Below, in pieces: positions 55,859 to 64,000 of a DNA stretch of 64,000 nt (positions are counted from its first letter, which is position 1; each line of letters starts with the position of its first letter). A program made the translations under genes and the position numbers. The stretch is taken from positions 4,554,501 through 4,618,500 of the forward strand of contig NZ_FNSM01000001.1 of assembly GCF_900105415.1 (NCBI RefSeq), written 5' to 3'. This stretch comes from Streptomyces sp. TLI_105 (GTDB taxonomy: Bacteria; Actinomycetota; Actinomycetes; Streptomycetales; Streptomycetaceae). A model generated the notes under the pieces. It searched no databases. It saw only the letters and a program-made list of their open reading frames with translations, and was not told the DNA's origin.

Positions 55859-56968
55859 CAGGATCGAGGACTCCGCGAGCCGCGACAGGCCTTCGCGGAC
55901 GCTGCGGGCACGCGCCTCGCCGACGCCGTCGACGGTCTGGAGGTCGTCCACGCTCGCCGCGAGCAGCTTCTGCAGCCCGCCGAAGTGCTCCACCAGGCGC
56001 TCGATGATCGCGCCGGGCAGCCGCGGCACCTTCGCCAGGAGCCGGTAGCCGCGCGGGGAGACCGCCGAGTCGAGGGTCTCGGGCGAGCCGCTGTAGCCGA
56101 GGGCCCGCGCCACGACCGGAAGCTCCAGGAGTTCGGTGTGGGTGAGCGCGTCCAGTTCGGTGAGCGCCTCGGCGACCGTCCGCGAGCGCTTCGCCGTCGG
56201 CTCCGGCACGTAGTCCCTGATCACCAGCTCGCGCTCCGGCTCCACGCCCGCGATCAGCTCGTCGAGCTGGAGCGAGAGGAGCCGCCCGTCGGTGCCGAGC
56301 TCCACCACGTACTCGGCGATCTCGGTGGCGATCCGGCGGACCATCTCCAGGCGCTGCGCGACCGCGGTGACGTCCCGGACCGTGACCAGGTCCTCGATCT
56401 CCAGGGCGGAGAGCGTGCCGGCCACCTCGTCGAGCCGCAGCTTGTACCGCTCCAGGGTCGCGAGCGCCTGGTTGGCGCGGGAGAGGATCGCGGCCGACTC
56501 CTCCAGGACCCGGCGCTCGCCGTTCACGTACAGCGCGATCAGGCGCATCGACTGGGAGACGGAGACGACCGGGAAGTTGCACTGCTTGGAGACCCGGTCC
56601 GCGGTGCGGTGGCGGGTGCCGGTCTCCTCGGTGGGGATGGAGGCGTCCGGGACGAGCTGCACGCCCGCGCGGTGGATCTTGGTGATGTCCTTGTCGAGGA
56701 CGAGCGCGCCGTCGAGCTTGCACAGCTCACGCAGGCGCGTGGCGGTGAACTCGACGTCCAGCACGAAACCGCCCGTGCACATCGAGTCGACCGTCTTGTC
56801 CAGGCCGAGAACCAGGAGACCGCCCGTGTTCCCCCGGAGGATCCGCTCCAGGCCGTCGCGCAGCGCGGTGCCCGGCGCGACCGCGCTCAGGGCGGCGCGC
56901 ATCAGCGCTTCGTTGCCGGAGCCCGCGCCGGACTTTCCAGGAGCTGCTGCCCCGTCCTTGGCTGCCAC
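55844..56968 (-). CDS. disA: DNA-integrity scanning protein, diadenylate cyclase DisA
   Basis: This 374-residue enzyme makes c-di-AMP from two ATP and scans DNA. The DAC domain (about 15-150) has LDGALVLDKD and GTRHRTADRVSKQ, the DGA and RHR motifs. A linker helical region and a C-terminal HhH domain (LAASVDDLQTVDGVGEARARSVREGL) follow. GTG 56968 has GGAGGAG at 5 bases. It lies downstream of radA on the same strand, a frequent and functionally linked pair, since RadA inhibits DisA cyclase in Bacillus. Confidence 0.96.
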   Translation of the reverse strand: MAAKDGAAAPGKSGAGSGNEALMRAALSAVAPGTALRDGLERILRGNTGGLLVLGLDKTVDSMCTGGFVLDVEFTATRLRELCKLDGALVLDKDITKIHRAGVQLVPDASIPTEETGTRHRTADRVSKQCNFPVVSVSQSMRLIALYVNGERRVLEESAAILSRANQALATLERYKLRLDEVAGTLSALEIEDLVTVRDVTAVAQRLEMVRRIATEIAEYVVELGTDGRLLSLQLDELIAGVEPERELVIRDYVPEPTAKRSRTVAEALTELDALTHTELLELPVVARALGYSGSPETLDSAVSPRGYRLLAKVPRLPGAIIERLVEHFGGLQKLLAASVDDLQTVDGVGEARARSVREGLSRLAESSILERYV

Positions 56969-57155
56969 TGCACTCCTCCGGCTCGTACGGATGGGCGAGA
57001 CCAGGGCAAAGTCTAGCGACACCGCCTCGGAGGGGGGTTCGCACACGGGTTGTGGGCATACGTTCCGTCCCCGGAATCCGTCCGGGGACGGGCGGGCGCG
57101 ACCCCGCGGACACGGTTCCCCCGGCTGCTCGGTTCCCCCGAGGACCGGGGCCCGG

Positions 57156-58562
57156 TCAGCGGTCAGCCCCCTCCTCCGCCCCCTTCGCCCTGCGGCTGCG
57201 CGGCAGCACCCGCAGCGCGTCCCCCATGTCCGCCACCTCCGTCACCTTCATGCCGGCCGGCACCCTCCCCGGGTCTCCCGGCACCAGCGCGTGCGTGAAG
57301 CCGAGACGGTGCGCCTCGGCGAGTCGCCGCTGCACGCCCGTCACCCGCCGCACCTCGCCCGCGAGCCCGACCTCACCGATCGCCACCAGGTTCTTCGGCA
57401 GCGGGGTGTCGCTCGCCGCGGAGGCCAGCGCGAGCGCGATCGCCAGGTCGGCCGCGGGCTCGGTGAGCTTCACCCCGCCGACGGTCGCGCTGTAGATGTC
57501 CCGCTTGCCCAGCGCGCTGATCCGGCCGCGCTGCTCCAGGACCGCCAGCATCATCGAGACCCGGGAGGTCTCCAGACCCGAGGTCGTCCGCCGCGGCGAA
57601 GGGATCTGCGAGTCGACCGTCAGCGCCTGCACCTCGGCGACCAGCGGACGCTTGCCCTCCAGGGTGACCGTCAGGCAGGTGCCGGGCACGGCCACGTCAC
57701 GCCGGGTCAGGAAGAGCCCGGAGGGGTCCGCAAGTCCCGTGATGCCCTCGTCGTGCAGCTCGAAGCAGCCGACCTCGTCGGTCGCCCCGTAGCGGTTCTT
57801 CACGCCCCGGACCAGGCGCAGGCGCGCGTGCCGGTCGCCCTCGAAGCTCAGGACGACGTCGACCAGGTGCTCCAGGAGCCGGGGCCCGGCGATGGCCCCT
57901 TCCTTGGTGACGTGGCCGACGAGGAGCGTCGACATGCCGCGCTCCTTGGAGGCCCGGATGAGGGCTCCCGCGACCTCGCGGACCTGGGCCATGCCGCCGG
58001 GCGCGCCGTCGATCTCGGGGGAGGCGACGGTCTGCACCGAGTCCAGGATCAGCAGGGAGGGCTTCACCGCGTCGAGGTGCCCGAGGACGGCCGACAGATC
58101 GGTCTCGGCCGCCAGGTACAGATGGTCGCTGAGCGCGTTGATCCGGTCGGCGCGCAGCCGGACCTGGCTCGCGGACTCCTCGCCCGTGACGTACAGCGTG
58201 CGGTGCTCGTCGCTCGCCGCCTTGGCCGCCACGTCGAGCAGCAGCGTGGACTTGCCGACGCCCGGCTCGCCCGCGAGCAGCACGACGGCGCCGGGCACCA
58301 GGCCCCCGCCGAGGACCCGGTCCAGCTCGTCGACGCCGGTCGAGCGGGCGGTCGCCTGGCGGCCGTCGACCTGTCCGATGGGGACGGCGGCGGTGGAGAC
58401 GCGGCCGGCGGCGGTCGTCCGGACGGCGGGCGCGCCGTACTCCTCGACCGTCCCCCAGGCCTGGCACTCGGGGCAGCGGCCGAGCCACTTGGCCGTCTGC
58501 CAGCCGCACTCGGTGCAGCGGTAGGACGGCCGGTCCTTGGCGGTTTTCGTACGGGCAGCCAT
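57156..58562 (-). CDS. radA: DNA repair protein RadA
   Basis: A 468-residue RecA-like helicase that promotes branch migration in recombination. The N-terminal zinc finger is C16-x2-C19-x10-C30-x2-C33 (YRCTECGWQTAKW, RCPEC). The ATPase core has Walker A GEPGVGKST and the RadA-specific KNRYG (VKNRYGATDEVG). The C-terminal third is Lon-protease-like (SAASDTPLPKNLVAIGEVGLAGEVRRV). ATG 58562 has a weak ribosome site. The disA gene follows about 190 bases later. Confidence 0.96.
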   Translation of the reverse strand: MAARTKTAKDRPSYRCTECGWQTAKWLGRCPECQAWGTVEEYGAPAVRTTAAGRVSTAAVPIGQVDGRQATARSTGVDELDRVLGGGLVPGAVVLLAGEPGVGKSTLLLDVAAKAASDEHRTLYVTGEESASQVRLRADRINALSDHLYLAAETDLSAVLGHLDAVKPSLLILDSVQTVASPEIDGAPGGMAQVREVAGALIRASKERGMSTLLVGHVTKEGAIAGPRLLEHLVDVVLSFEGDRHARLRLVRGVKNRYGATDEVGCFELHDEGITGLADPSGLFLTRRDVAVPGTCLTVTLEGKRPLVAEVQALTVDSQIPSPRRTTSGLETSRVSMMLAVLEQRGRISALGKRDIYSATVGGVKLTEPAADLAIALALASAASDTPLPKNLVAIGEVGLAGEVRRVTGVQRRLAEAHRLGFTHALVPGDPGRVPAGMKVTEVADMGDALRVLPRSRRAKGAEEGADR

Positions 58563-58735
58563 GAGCCCCACCGTATCCGCCGCCACTGACAACGGGCCCC
58601 GGCCGTCCACAGGGGGAGCCCCACGGCAGCGGAACACCCGCTTCCTGTCCCCTTTCGAGCGATAGCTTCACCCGTAAGAATGAGAATGGAGCAACCGGTA
58701 CGAAGAGTGCCCGCCGCCCTGCCTACGGTCGCCCA

Positions 58736-60511
58736 GTGACGAGCAGCAGGCTGGATCCCCCCGCACGCACCACCGGCGCACACCGGGCGCACCGCGCCGC
58801 GGACCAGGGACCGCGCACGCTCGGCCGGCGTCCCCCCGCCCGTTACGAGGCCGCACTCGACGGCCTCTTCACGTACTGCCTCTCCGTGCTCTGCGACCAC
58901 GACACGGCCACCGCCGTCCTCGGCGACGTCCTCGCCGTCGCCGAGCGCCACCACGGCCGCTGCCCCTCCGACGAGGACGGCCGCACCGCCTGGCTGTACG
59001 CCCTCGCCCGCTGGGCCTGCCTGCGCAGCCTCGGCGAGCAGCGCGGCAAGCGCCAGGGCGCCCACACCGGCCGCCCGGCCGTCACCGCCCCCGAGCCGCC
59101 CCGGGTCTCCGAGGAGACCGCCGAGCGGCGCCGCGCCGAGCTCGCCCTGCTCGCCTGGCCCGAGGCCGCGGGCACCACACCGGAGCAGCGCGAGGCCCTG
59201 GAGCTCGCCGTGCGGCACGGGCTCAGCCACCGCCAGGTGGCCGCCGTGCTCTCCCTCGACCCCCTCGCCGCCCGCGAGCTCCTCGCCACCGCCGGCTGCG
59301 AGGTCGAGCGCACCCGCGCCGCCCTCGCCGTCGTCGAGACCGGCAGCTGCCCCACCGTCGCCCGGCTCACCGGCGACCACCGGGTGCTCCTCTCGGCCGC
59401 CCTGCGCGCCGAGCTCGTCCGGCACGTCGACGACTGCCCCCGCTGCCGCCGCGCCGCCGAGCGCGTCGGCGCCACCGGCCCCTGGCCCGGCGCCACGGCC
59501 CTCCCGGCGGACCGGCTGCCGCTCGTCGAGGCGCCCCGGGCCGCCGCGTACATGGCGATGCTGCACGTCCCACGCGCGCGTGCGGGCGCCCCGCGCTTCG
59601 CGCCGACCGGCTTCCCCATGGACCCGAAGGACCACGTCGCCCGCCGCGACCGGATGCGGGCCCGCGCGGTGACCACCACGGTCGTCGCCGCCGTGGTCGC
59701 CGCCCCCGTCCTCGCCCTGTGGACCTCCTACCGCGGCGCCCCGGACACGGACGCCGCCGGTCACGACGGGGCCAGGATCAGCGCGCGCGAGGCGGACGAA
59801 ACGGTCGGCGCGGACGGCCGCCCCTACGACCGGTACGAGAACGCGGGCAACGCCCGCACCACCCCGGAGCCCCGCTTCACCCAGGGCAGCCGCGCCCCCG
59901 ACGTCTCCGTCGAGGTCGTCAGCCCCGGCGCCCCCACCGAACCCGCCCGGCCCGGCGAACCCGCCGCCGGCTGGATCACGGTCGCCGCCACCGGCCACGG
60001 CGACGTCACCCTGCTCACCCTCACCGCCGCCGGCGGCTCGCCCGTCGACTGGTCGCTGTGGACGGACGCCCCCTGGCTGTACGTGAGCCGGGCCTCCGGC
60101 ACGCTCCGCCCCGGCGAGAAGACCACGATCGCCGTCCGCGTCGACCACGGGCGCGCCCCCGTCGGCGCCTGGAGCGCGCGCGTGGGGGTGAACCCCTCGG
60201 GCGCGGTGATCAGGATCGACGGCCACGGCCCGGCCAAACCGCCGACCGGCCGGGTCATCACGCCCCCGCCGGTCACGACGACGCAGCCGACCACCCCGCC
60301 CACGTCCCCGCCGACGTCCCCGCCCACGACGGAACCGACCACCCCGCCCACGACGGAGCCGACGACGCCGCCCACGACCCCGCCGCCGACCACGGAACCC
60401 ACGACGGAACCGACCACCCCGCCCCCGACGAGCGAAGAGCCCCCGCCCTCGACCTCGGACCCGGGCACGCCCCCGTCGTCGCCGGAGGAACCGCCCCCGT
60501 CCTCCTCCTAG
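58736..60511 (+). CDS. Sigma-like / anti-sigma-like membrane protein with BACON domain
   Basis: A 591-residue fusion. Residues about 35-105 resemble ECF sigma region 2 and about 145-200 region 4 ([25 protein letters not shown]). Residues about 215-245 form a zf-HC2 anti-sigma motif, H230-x3-C234-x2-C237. One transmembrane helix (311-331) follows, then an extracellular BACON-like beta domain (about 408-497: [20 protein letters not shown]). A Pro/Thr/Glu tail (503-591) repeats TTPPTSPP and TTEPTTPP. It looks like a signalling protein carrying sensor, membrane anchor and transcription module in one chain. Start GTG 58736 is tentative. Confidence 0.75.
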   Translation: MTSSRLDPPARTTGAHRAHRAADQGPRTLGRRPPARYEAALDGLFTYCLSVLCDHDTATAVLGDVLAVAERHHGRCPSDEDGRTAWLYALARWACLRSLGEQRGKRQGAHTGRPAVTAPEPPRVSEETAERRRAELALLAWPEAAGTTPEQREALELAVRHGLSHRQVAAVLSLDPLAARELLATAGCEVERTRAALAVVETGSCPTVARLTGDHRVLLSAALRAELVRHVDDCPRCRRAAERVGATGPWPGATALPADRLPLVEAPRAAAYMAMLHVPRARAGAPRFAPTGFPMDPKDHVARRDRMRARAVTTTVVAAVVAAPVLALWTSYRGAPDTDAAGHDGARISAREADETVGADGRPYDRYENAGNARTTPEPRFTQGSRAPDVSVEVVSPGAPTEPARPGEPAAGWITVAATGHGDVTLLTLTAAGGSPVDWSLWTDAPWLYVSRASGTLRPGEKTTIAVRVDHGRAPVGAWSARVGVNPSGAVIRIDGHGPAKPPTGRVITPPPVTTTQPTTPPTSPPTSPPTTEPTTPPTTEPTTPPTTPPPTTEPTTEPTTPPPTSEEPPPSTSDPGTPPSSPEEPPPSSS

Positions 60512-61389
60512 GAGGGGTCCGCCGGGTGCGGGGCCACCAGCGGCAGCTGCGAGGCGAGCCGGGCCTCGCACAGCCCGGCCAGGACCTCGTACGCCTCCTC
60601 GCCCATCATCTCGACCAGCTCGGCCCGGTACGAGACGTAGACCGGCTCGGCGCCGACGTGCGCCGACGACGCCGTCGTGCAGTACCAGTGCAGGTCATGG
60701 CCGCCCGGCCCCCAGCCGCGCCGGTCGTACTCGCCGATCGACACCTGGAGCACCCGGCTGTCGTCGGGGCGGTCGATCCAGTCGTACGTCCGCCGCACCG
60801 GCAGCTGCCAGCACACGTCCGGCTTCGTCTCCAGCGGCTCCCGGCCCTCCTTCATCGCCAGGATGTGCAGCGAGCAGCCCGCGCCGCCCGCGAAGCCGGG
60901 CCGGTTCTGGAAGATGCAGGACCCCTCCCAGCGGCGGGTCTGCCGGTCGCCGTCCTCGTCGAGCTGCACCCAGCCCGACTCCGTGCCGACGTCGTGGAAC
61001 TGCCACAGCTCCGGCGTCAGCCGGGCCACGTGCTCCGCGACCCGCTTCTCGTCGTCCTCGTCGGAGAAGTGCGCGCCCAGGGTGCAGCAGCCGTCGTCGG
61101 CGCGCCCCTCCTGGATGCCCTGGCAGCCGTTGCCGAAGATGCACGTCCAGCGCGAGGTCAGCCAGGTCAGGTCGCAGCGGAAGACCTGCTCCTCGTCGGT
61201 CGGATCGGGAAACTCGACCCACGCGCGCGCGAAGTCGAGGCCCTTCTCGTCGGGCTCCTCGGCCGCGCCCCGCTTCTGCTTCCCGACCTTGACGGCCTTC
61301 ACGGCCTTCGCCGCGTGCGCGCTCCTGGCGTCCTTCACGCGCGAGCCGCCGTTCTCTTTGTCCGGCTTCGCCTTCTTCGTCTTTGGCAC
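60508..61389 (-). CDS. Cys-rich conserved protein of unknown function
   Basis: A 293-residue cytosolic protein. A Lys/Ala-rich N-terminal tail (about 1-45) precedes a globular domain with many cysteines: [57 protein letters not shown] and [11 protein letters not shown]. The pattern CxCC/GC resembles YkgJ/DUF3109-type metal or iron-sulfur-binding proteins, but I cannot assign a family with certainty. Its stop shares CTAG with the convergent preceding gene. GTG 61389 begins it. Confidence 0.7.
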   Translation of the reverse strand: MPKTKKAKPDKENGGSRVKDARSAHAAKAVKAVKVGKQKRGAAEEPDEKGLDFARAWVEFPDPTDEEQVFRCDLTWLTSRWTCIFGNGCQGIQEGRADDGCCTLGAHFSDEDDEKRVAEHVARLTPELWQFHDVGTESGWVQLDEDGDRQTRRWEGSCIFQNRPGFAGGAGCSLHILAMKEGREPLETKPDVCWQLPVRRTYDWIDRPDDSRVLQVSIGEYDRRGWGPGGHDLHWYCTTASSAHVGAEPVYVSYRAELVEMMGEEAYEVLAGLCEARLASQLPLVAPHPADPS

Positions 61390-61430
61390 AACTCCAAGCG
61401 TATGCGGGAGGGAGCAGTAGCGTTCCGCCC

Positions 61431-62363
61431 ATGAGACTCGGAGTCCTCGACGTCGGTTCGAACACAGTGCACCTGTTGGTGGTGGACGCCCACCCCGGCG
61501 CCCGGCCGCTGCCCGCCCATTCGCACAAGGCGGAGCTGCGGCTCGCCGAGCTGCTCGACGAGCGGGGCGCGATCGCGCCCGACGGCGTCGAGCGGCTCAT
61601 CGCGACCGTGCGGGACGCGCTCCTGGCCGCCGAGGACAAGGGCTGCGAGGAGGTGCTGCCCTTCGCGACCTCCGCGGTCCGCGAGGCCAGCAACGCCGAC
61701 GCGGTCCTCGCGCGCGTGAAGGACGAGACCGGTGTCGACCTCCAGGTCCTCACCGGTGAGGAGGAGGCCCGGCTCACCTTCCTCGCCGCCCGCCGCTGGT
61801 TCGGCTGGTCCGCGGGCAAGCTGCTCCTCCTCGACATCGGCGGCGGCTCCCTCGAAGTCGCGTACGGCATCGACGAGGACCCGGACACGGCGGTCTCCCT
61901 GCCCCTCGGCGCCGGCCGCCTCACGGCCGGCTGGCTGCCCGGCGACCCGGCCGACACCGCCGACGTGAAGGCGCTGCGCCGCCATGTGCGCGCGCAGATC
62001 GCCCGGACGGTCGGCGAGTTCAGCCGCTTCGGCCGCCCCGACCACGTCGTCGCCACCTCCAAGACCTTCAAGCAGCTCGCCAGGATCGCGGGCGCGCCCG
62101 GGTCGGGGGAGGGCCTCTACGTCCAGCGGATCCTGACCCGCAAGTCCCTGGAGGAGTGGGTCCCGCGCCTGGCCGCCATGACCGTTCCCGAGCGGGCCGC
62201 CCTCCCCGGCGTCTCGGAGGGCCGCGCCGGGCAGCTCCTCGCGGGCGCGCTCGTCGCGGAGGGCGCGATGGACCTCCTCGGCGTCGAGGAGCTGGAGATC
62301 TGCCCCTGGGCCCTGCGCGAGGGCGTCATCCTGCGCCGCCTGGACCACCTGCCGGAGCGCTGA
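61431..62363 (+). CDS. Ppx/GppA-type exopolyphosphatase
   Basis: This 310-residue ASKHA-fold enzyme cleaves terminal phosphate from polyphosphate, or acts on pppGpp. It begins [20 protein letters not shown] and contains [28 protein letters not shown] and [15 protein letters not shown]. Its length matches the short actinobacterial Ppx1/Ppx2 forms lacking the HD domain. ATG 61431 is divergent from the Cys-rich protein gene (41-base gap). Confidence 0.92.
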   Translation: MRLGVLDVGSNTVHLLVVDAHPGARPLPAHSHKAELRLAELLDERGAIAPDGVERLIATVRDALLAAEDKGCEEVLPFATSAVREASNADAVLARVKDETGVDLQVLTGEEEARLTFLAARRWFGWSAGKLLLLDIGGGSLEVAYGIDEDPDTAVSLPLGAGRLTAGWLPGDPADTADVKALRRHVRAQIARTVGEFSRFGRPDHVVATSKTFKQLARIAGAPGSGEGLYVQRILTRKSLEEWVPRLAAMTVPERAALPGVSEGRAGQLLAGALVAEGAMDLLGVEELEICPWALREGVILRRLDHLPER

Positions 62364-62450
62364 GCCCGGGTGCCCGCGGACCACCGAGCGGCGCCCGGGC
62401 GTGACCGGAACCACCCCCCGGCCCCCCGGCCCGCCCCGTACCCTGTCTCC

Positions 62451-63308
62451 GTGGCAGAACCAGTGGTGCGCATCCCGGATGCGAAGGTCGCCCTGTCGAC
62501 GGCCTCGGTCTATCCGGAGTCGACGGCGACGGCCTTCGAGATCGCCGCGCGCCTCGGGTACGACGGCGTCGAGGTCATGGTGTGGACCGATCCGGTCAGC
62601 CAGGACATCGAGGCGCTGCGTCGGCTCTCCGACTACCACCAGGTCCCGATCCTGGCCGTGCACGCCCCCTGCCTCCTCATCACCCAGCGCGTGTGGTCCA
62701 CCGACCCGTGGGTCAAGCTCCAGCGCGCGCAGGCGGCGGCCGAGCGGCTCGGCGCGTCCACCGTCGTCGTGCACCCGCCGTTCCGCTGGCAGCGCCAGTA
62801 CGCCAAGGACTTCGTGACCGGCATCTGGCGGATGGCGGACGAGACGGACGTGCGCTTCGCCGTCGAGAACATGTACCCGTGGCGGTACAAGGACCGCGAG
62901 ATGCTCGCGTACGCCCCCGAGTGGGACGTCACCAAGGACGACTACCGGCACTTCACCGTCGACCTCTCGCACACCGCGACCGCCCGCACCGACGCCCTCG
63001 CGATGATCGACCGCATGGGCGACCGGCTCGGCCACGTCCACCTCGCCGACGGCAAGGGGTCCGCCAAGGACGAGCACCTCGTCCCGGGGCGCGGCACCCA
63101 GCCCTGCGCCGAGCTCCTGGAGCGGCTCGCGCTCTCCGGCTTCGACGGGCACGTCGTCATCGAGGTCAACACCCGCCGCGCGATGTCAGCCGCCGAACGC
63201 GAGGCCGACCTCGCGGAGGCCCTGGCCTTCACCCGCCTCCACCTGGCCTCCGTGGCCACCCGCTCCGCCGAGAGGCCTCGCCCGACCGAACGGGCCCCCC
63301 GCCCATGA
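62451..63308 (+). CDS. Sugar phosphate isomerase/epimerase family TIM barrel protein
   Basis: A 285-residue xylose-isomerase-like TIM barrel (AP_endonuc_2 family). [65 protein letters not shown] and HVHLADGKG carry the metal-binding His, Glu and Asp set of this fold. Reactions vary widely across the family, so the substrate is unknown. GTG 62451 follows a C-rich stretch with no clear ribosome site. It overlaps the following TetR gene by ATGA. Confidence 0.85.
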   Translation: MAEPVVRIPDAKVALSTASVYPESTATAFEIAARLGYDGVEVMVWTDPVSQDIEALRRLSDYHQVPILAVHAPCLLITQRVWSTDPWVKLQRAQAAAERLGASTVVVHPPFRWQRQYAKDFVTGIWRMADETDVRFAVENMYPWRYKDREMLAYAPEWDVTKDDYRHFTVDLSHTATARTDALAMIDRMGDRLGHVHLADGKGSAKDEHLVPGRGTQPCAELLERLALSGFDGHVVIEVNTRRAMSAAEREADLAEALAFTRLHLASVATRSAERPRPTERAPRP

Positions 63309-63916
63309 CCGACCCGGCCCCGCGCCGGCGCGGCCGCCCGTCCCGTACCGAGGAGGAGAGCGGCCCGGGCGCGCGCGAGCGCATCCTCGAAGCGGCCCGC
63401 GCCCAGTTCGCCGAGCGCGGCTACGACAAGGCCTCGGTGCGCGGCATCGCCAAGGCCGCCGGCGTGGACCCGGCGCTCGTGCACCACTACTTCGGCACGA
63501 AGGACGAGGTCTTCGCCGCCGCCATCGAGGTCTCCTTCGAGCCCACGGCCGTCGTCCCGGCGATCCTCGGCGGCCCGCGCGAGGCCATCGGCGAACGGCT
63601 CGCGCGCTTCTTCATCGGCGTCTGGGAGAACCCGGCCTCCCGCGCCCCGCTCCTCGCGATCGTCCGCTCCGCGCTCACCCACGAGGCGGCGGCCAAGGTG
63701 CTGCGGACCTTCGTGCTGCGCCGGCTCCTGGAGCGGATCGCGGCCGAGCTCGACGTGCCGGACCCCGGCTTCCGCGCGGAGCTGGCCGCCTCGCACATGA
63801 TCGGGATCGTGATCATGCGGTACGTGATCCAGGTCGAGCCGCTGGCCTCGGCGGATCCGGAGCGGATCGTCGAGCAGGTGGCCCCGACCCTCCAGCGCTA
63901 TCTGACGGAAGCCTGA
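63305..63916 (+). CDS. TetR-family transcriptional regulator
   Basis: This 203-residue regulator has the [51 protein letters not shown] in outline (about 24-70), followed by a TetR_C-type ligand domain. The ligand is unknown. It is translationally coupled to the isomerase-like gene, whose substrate might be its effector (inference). Confidence 0.92.
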   Translation: MTDPAPRRRGRPSRTEEESGPGARERILEAARAQFAERGYDKASVRGIAKAAGVDPALVHHYFGTKDEVFAAAIEVSFEPTAVVPAILGGPREAIGERLARFFIGVWENPASRAPLLAIVRSALTHEAAAKVLRTFVLRRLLERIAAELDVPDPGFRAELAASHMIGIVIMRYVIQVEPLASADPERIVEQVAPTLQRYLTEA

Positions 63917-63991
63917 CCGGGACCTGGCGGAAGCCGGTCCGGGGCCTGACGGAAGAGGGTCCGAGGCCTGACGGAAGCCGGACCGAAGGCG
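63904..63991. repeat. 22-bp tandem repeats copying the TetR gene end
   Basis: Four 22-base units start at 63904, 63926, 63948 and 63970, three beginning GACGGAAG and the second GGCGGAAG. The first holds the last codons and TGA (63914-63916) of the gene. The array continues to the window edge. Confidence 0.8.
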
Positions 63992-64000
63992 TCCGAGGTC

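Overview
The window is a high-GC actinobacterial chromosome segment, almost certainly from Streptomyces or a close relative. Third codon positions are nearly all G or C, GTG starts are common, and marker genes such as Lsr2, the sigE-cseA-cseB-cseC envelope-stress operon, DisA and ClpC are present. It is mostly core chromosome: no rRNA, tRNA, CRISPR array, prophage or secondary-metabolite cluster was found. Layout. Bases 1-6.7 kb carry a TipAS-type regulator end, a YbjQ-family protein, a DedA protein, a ThrE-like exporter, inorganic pyrophosphatase, a PBP4-type D,D-carboxypeptidase and a DUF2342 metalloprotease. From 6.9-15.4 kb come tilS-hpt-ftsH-folE and, on the other strand, folP, an NTF2-like protein, folB, folK and a DUF3180 protein. 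Between folE and the DUF3180 gene sits a Hint/LAGLIDADG protein that looks inserted. From 15.5-22.2 kb lie a lysyl-phosphatidylglycerol-synthase-like protein, an esterase and a glycine-betaine/choline ABC importer. At 22.3-31 kb are a coiled-coil membrane protein, an orphan NuoD next to an NDUFAF7-like methyltransferase, a NarL-type two-component pair, a 179-bp inverted-repeat element, an ArsR/DUF5937 regulator and an L-threonine aldolase. A tightly coupled cofactor operon (DUF2520, panC, nadB, nadC, coaX) fills 31-36.6 kb. From 36.7-47.1 kb follow small conserved proteins, a BlaI-like regulator, argA-type NAGS, lsr2, clpC, a large NACHT-LRR (NLR-like) protein and an M23 endopeptidase. From 47.1-64 kb: a TetR/MFS drug-efflux pair with paired operators, sigE-cseABC, mutY, a PAP2 phosphatase, disA, radA, a sigma-like/anti-sigma/BACON fusion, a Cys-rich protein, an exopolyphosphatase, a sugar-phosphate-isomerase-like protein and a TetR regulator. 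How the genes work together. The window links folate, NAD and CoA synthesis, protein quality control (FtsH, ClpC) and envelope homeostasis (PBP4-like enzyme, LysX-like enzyme, M23, SigE-Cse). It also holds genome maintenance (MutY, DisA, RadA). Most neighbours in the biosynthetic operons overlap by ATGA or GTGA, which implies translational coupling. Most worth following up: the NuoD plus NDUFAF7-like methyltransferase pair, with the target HRG motif intact; the NACHT-LRR gene divergent from an M23 hydrolase across a twin palindrome; the intein-derived endonuclease gene whose ribosome site and start lie inside a hairpin; a hairpin between Shine-Dalgarno and start codon of ftsH; and repeated tandem duplication of gene 3' ends across stop codons at five loci. 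All family assignments come from reading translated motifs; no database search was run.
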